Shown one piece after another: positions 34,708-34,794 of a stretch of 34,794 nucleotides of DNA (within the stretch, counting starts at the first letter, position 1; the number at the start of each line of letters is the position of its first letter). Origin of the DNA: a virus. The notes beneath the pieces were generated by a model that saw nothing but the letters and a program-made list of their open reading frames with translations, searched no databases and was not told the DNA's origin. The translations under genes were made by a program, and so were the position numbers. The stretch lies in IMG/VR virus record IMGVR_UViG_3300008107_000386, positions 1-34,794 of that record, one strand, 5' to 3'.

Positions 34708-34794
34708 TGGAAATAGGTAAAATGACTATCAGTGAAGCAGAACCATACTTAGAAAGTATTGCAATGCTTTATGGATTAAACTTGGGTAAAGTTA
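34707..34794 (+). CDS. Unknown protein, 5' fragment cut by the window edge
   Basis: ATG 34707 overlaps the previous stop (TAATGG) and opens 29 codons that run off the right edge: MEIGKMTISEAEPYLESIAM then LYGLNLGKV. The segment is helical in character. Too little is visible to name it. The tight junction suggests that it is in the same operon as the zinc-ribbon gene. Confidence 0.6.
   Translation, partial: MEIGKMTISEAEPYLESIAMLYGLNLGKV

Noticed and set aside
1-34794. Bacteroidota chromosome or prophage instead of a lytic phage
   Set aside because: T4-type replication and baseplate genes fill the window; SprB repeats lack the signal peptides and sorting domains expected in host proteins, and no integrase or attachment site is seen.

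Overview
The window looks like part of the genome of a large, AT-rich, T4-like contractile-tailed phage. The host was probably a member of the Bacteroidota. The T4-type signature is an RNase H/FEN-type nuclease, a gp41-type DnaB helicase, class Ia ribonucleotide reductase, gp25 and gp6 baseplate proteins, a DnaG-type primase and long structural genes. The host is inferred from SprB-type adhesin repeats in two structural proteins and from the near absence of Shine-Dalgarno sequences before start codons. No tRNA, CRISPR, insertion sequence or integrase was seen. Coding density is very high, and no stretch of 300 bases lacks a gene.

Region 1 (1-5642, + strand) holds nucleotide and replication genes: the 3' end of an RNase H gene, a replicative helicase, then nrdB and nrdA. 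A hairpin terminator at about 5666-5695 closes this block. The 5' end of nrdA is damaged: the ancestral ATG and first 20 codons lie in another frame.

Region 2 (5731-21162, + strand) is a baseplate and tail block. It begins with gp25-like and gp6-like wedge proteins. Next comes a giant protein split by a +1 frameshift (8113-8760 and 8819-13468) that carries hydrophobic membrane-like segments. Several unrecognised structural proteins follow, ending with a 995-residue protein with a gpI/gp7-like segment. Several junctions are 1-nt TAATGG stop/start overlaps.

Region 3 (21162-30119, + strand) is a host-interaction block. It holds a protein with seven SprB-like repeats, a small Cys-containing protein, a collagen-like fibre with two C1q-like beta domains, a glycosyltransferase, a second SprB-containing protein, and a structural protein with Pro/Thr and poly-Thr linkers. 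A RuvC-like resolvase gene (30174-30779) and a strong hairpin end this run.

Region 4 (30838-32548) is the only part on the minus strand. A small protein, paralogous to the one at 23353, precedes a Cys-rich, mucin-like putative adhesin. Region 5 (32624 to the end, + strand) returns to replication functions: primase, a PD-(D/E)XK nuclease, a zinc-ribbon protein and the start of one more gene.

Seven start regions carry the motif TATTTAT, and four of these have ATTTAT exactly 7 nt before the ATG. This looks like a phage late promoter producing leaderless or nearly leaderless mRNAs. The glycosyltransferase set among fibres with Thr/Pro-rich linkers suggests that the phage may glycosylate its own virion proteins, which is untested.
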